Source: Sphingomonadales bacterium (GTDB taxonomy: Bacteria > Pseudomonadota > Alphaproteobacteria > Sphingomonadales > Sphingomonadaceae). From it: 7,946 nucleotides of DNA. The notes below the pieces were generated by a model. The model saw nothing but the letters and a program-made list of their open reading frames with translations, made no database searches and was not told where the DNA came from. The position numbers and the translations under genes were made by a program. Position 1 is the first letter of the stretch. Each line of letters begins with the position of its first letter. The stretch lies in the NCBI GenBank assembly GCA_017304125.1, contig JAFKLV010000060.1:1-7946 (forward strand), given 5' to 3'. Below are positions 6,940 to 7,946 of the stretch, one piece after another.

Positions 6940-7314
6940 CTAGCCCGCGCTGACGGGGCGCATCTGGACCGGATCGTAATAGAATTTCTCGTGGACGATC
7001 CGGCCGTCGCGCCACGTCTGTAGCGTCAGCTCGTCGAGGCGGATCGTCGCGCCATGAGGGGCGACGAATTCGAACGTCCAGCGAATCACCGCCTGATCGC
7101 CGCTGACGAAGCGGCTCAGCGCGCGCGCCTGCACCTGTGGAAAGGCGGCGAGCATCATCCGTTCGTTGGCGATCAGCGCGTCGATGCCGACCCGCGGCGG
7201 ATTGTCATTCTCCTGCATCTCCGCATCGACCGCGTAGAAACGTGGGAACGCCTCGATAAATTCGCCGCGCTCGACCATCTCGATCAGCCCGTCGACCTGT
7301 TGCGACAAAGACAT
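6940..7314 (-). CDS. SnoaL-like (NTF2-fold) small protein
   Basis: The protein has 124 residues and is cytoplasmic, with no signal peptide. The pattern is that of the SnoaL/NTF2-like alpha+beta barrel: an N-terminal helix pair with FPRFYAVDAEMQENDNPPRV (23-42), the helix GIDALIANERMML, then strands VIRWTFEFVAP, TIRLDELTLQTWRDGRIVHE and FYYDPVQM. The family covers polyketide cyclases, isomerases and many uncharacterised ligand-binding proteins, so substrate and reaction cannot be named. ATG 7314 was chosen because AGGA lies just upstream (GAGCAGGAAGC before ATG). An in-frame ATG at 7332 would add six residues without a good ribosome site. The gene lies 81 bases downstream of a GlxA-type regulator gene on the same strand, so co-transcription or linked control is plausible. 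Its stop is 2 bases from that of the convergent coiled-coil gene. Confidence 0.83.
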   Translation of the reverse strand: MSLSQQVDGLIEMVERGEFIEAFPRFYAVDAEMQENDNPPRVGIDALIANERMMLAAFPQVQARALSRFVSGDQAVIRWTFEFVAPHGATIRLDELTLQTWRDGRIVHEKFYYDPVQMRPVSAG

Positions 7315-7354
7315 GCTTCCTGCTCCAGCCATTTCGACCGGAACCAGGTTTAGC

Positions 7355-7376
7355 CGATCGGCATCGCCGCCGATCG
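7355..7376. repeat. 8-bp perfect hairpin between regulator and SnoaL-like genes
   Basis: CGATCGGC (7355-7362) and GCCGATCG (7369-7376) form a perfect 8-bp stem with a 6-base loop. The left half lies within a 10-base palindrome GCCGATCGGC (7353-7362). It sits in the 81-base gap after the regulator stop. No T-run follows on the minus strand, so it is more likely an operator, an mRNA-processing hairpin or chance (CGATCG is very common here) than an intrinsic terminator. Confidence 0.35.
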
Positions 7377-7395
7377 TGGCGACAACGACAAATCT

Positions 7396-7946
7396 TTATC
7401 CGATATCGCCAGACTGGCGGAACGCCCGGCGATAGGCCGCCGGGGCGAGCGCCACCGTCCGCTGGACCAATCGATGGAAGCTCGGCACATCCTGATAGCC
7501 GACCCGTGCGGCAATCTCGGCGATCGCGAGGTCGGTGGTTTCGAGCAACCGCTTCGCCTGATCGAGCCTGATCTCCTGCAGCAAGGCCAGCGGCGTCCGG
7601 CCGGTCGCCGCTTTCACGCGGCGCAGGAAGGTGCGGCTCGACACACCGAACGCGGCGGCCGCGGCATCGAGGCTGTAGCGGTTCGCGATATGCGCCGCGA
7701 GCCAATGCTCCACCTCGCGCGCAAAGGGCGCCGCGGGGCGTCGCATCATCTCCTTGTCGAAGAACGGTGCCTGGCTCGATCGCGCGGTGTTGATCAGGCT
7801 GAACCGCGCCACCGCGCGCGCGATCGCCGCGCCGGCCTGTTCGGCGACGATCGCCAGCGCCAGATCGGCATAAGCGGTGAAGGCGCCGGCGGTGGTCACC
7901 GCGCCGTCGCGCACGAGCATCGCCGTGGGATCGAGCCGCACCGCCG
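7396..7946 (-). CDS. GlxA-family AraC-type transcriptional regulator, C-terminal part (5' end outside the window)
   Basis: About 182 residues are visible. The frame is open at the right edge and ends at TAA (complement of 7396-7398). Residues 1-60 of the visible part are the end of a DJ-1/PfpI-like (class I glutamine amidotransferase-like) domain. RDGAVTTAGAFTAYADLALAIV and the later NTARSSQAPFF match the GlxA-type pattern of TAGG-TA--DLAL and R--Q-PF. Residues about 75-175 are an AraC DNA-binding domain with two helix-turn-helix units, LDAAAAAFGVSSRTFLRRVK (91-110) and IAEIAARVGYQDVPSFHRLVQR (140-161), ending APAAYRRAF. Compared with the usual F-R-F----G-SP--YR signature, Val replaces the second Phe and Ala replaces the Gly. 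Such regulators normally control nearby genes in small-molecule metabolism. The SnoaL-like gene downstream is the nearest candidate target. The GTG at 7941 is internal, because the conserved sequence is not yet complete there. Confidence 0.9.
   Translation of the reverse strand, partial: AVRLDPTAMLVRDGAVTTAGAFTAYADLALAIVAEQAGAAIARAVARFSLINTARSSQAPFFDKEMMRRPAAPFAREVEHWLAAHIANRYSLDAAAAAFGVSSRTFLRRVKAATGRTPLALLQEIRLDQAKRLLETTDLAIAEIAARVGYQDVPSFHRLVQRTVALAPAAYRRAFRQSGDIG

Noticed and set aside
7355..7376. Hairpin considered as an intrinsic terminator for the regulator gene
   Set aside because: No T-run follows the stem on the minus strand, so it was listed only as a hairpin.

Overview
The window is high-GC DNA (roughly two-thirds G+C, third codon positions about 90% G/C in most genes). 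Its gene content and dispersed repeats point to an alphaproteobacterium, most likely a sphingomonad (Sphingomonas or a relative). The clues are the citrate synthase sequence, a DUF2336 protein, a PAS/kinase protein of sphingomonad type, and two inverted-repeat elements of a kind I associate with Sphingomonadales genomes. The assignment is by recognition, not by search.

Layout from left to right: (1) 1-614 (+) is the C-terminal half of citrate synthase (gltA), with all three catalytic residues present. (2) 615-844 is a convergent intergenic region holding two different inverted-repeat elements. (3) 845-4488 (-) is a tight three-gene set read right to left. It encodes a membrane protein that looks like a nucleotidyltransferase fold fused to a CDP-alcohol phosphatidyltransferase-like membrane domain, both lacking their signature catalytic motifs; then, 30 bases later, a DUF2336 protein; then, through an ATGA stop/start overlap, a soluble PAS/histidine-kinase-like protein whose phosphoacceptor histidine position is a glycine. 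(4) 4489-4615 is the divergent intergenic region. (5) 4616-6937 (+) is a 773-residue protein with two N-terminal membrane helices, a very long Ala-rich coiled coil and a compact C-terminal domain, an architecture like that of polar scaffold proteins such as Caulobacter TipN. (6) 6938-7946 (-) holds a small SnoaL/NTF2-fold protein and, upstream of it, the 5'-truncated gene of a GlxA-type AraC-family regulator.

The most interesting unit is the divergent cluster 845-6937: two proteins built from recognisable enzyme folds that seem to have lost catalysis, a DUF2336 protein, and a membrane-anchored coiled coil. My inference is a signalling or scaffolding module at the membrane rather than a metabolic pathway. 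Nothing in the window shows what it senses or controls. I see no RNA genes, CRISPR array, insertion sequence or phage genes.
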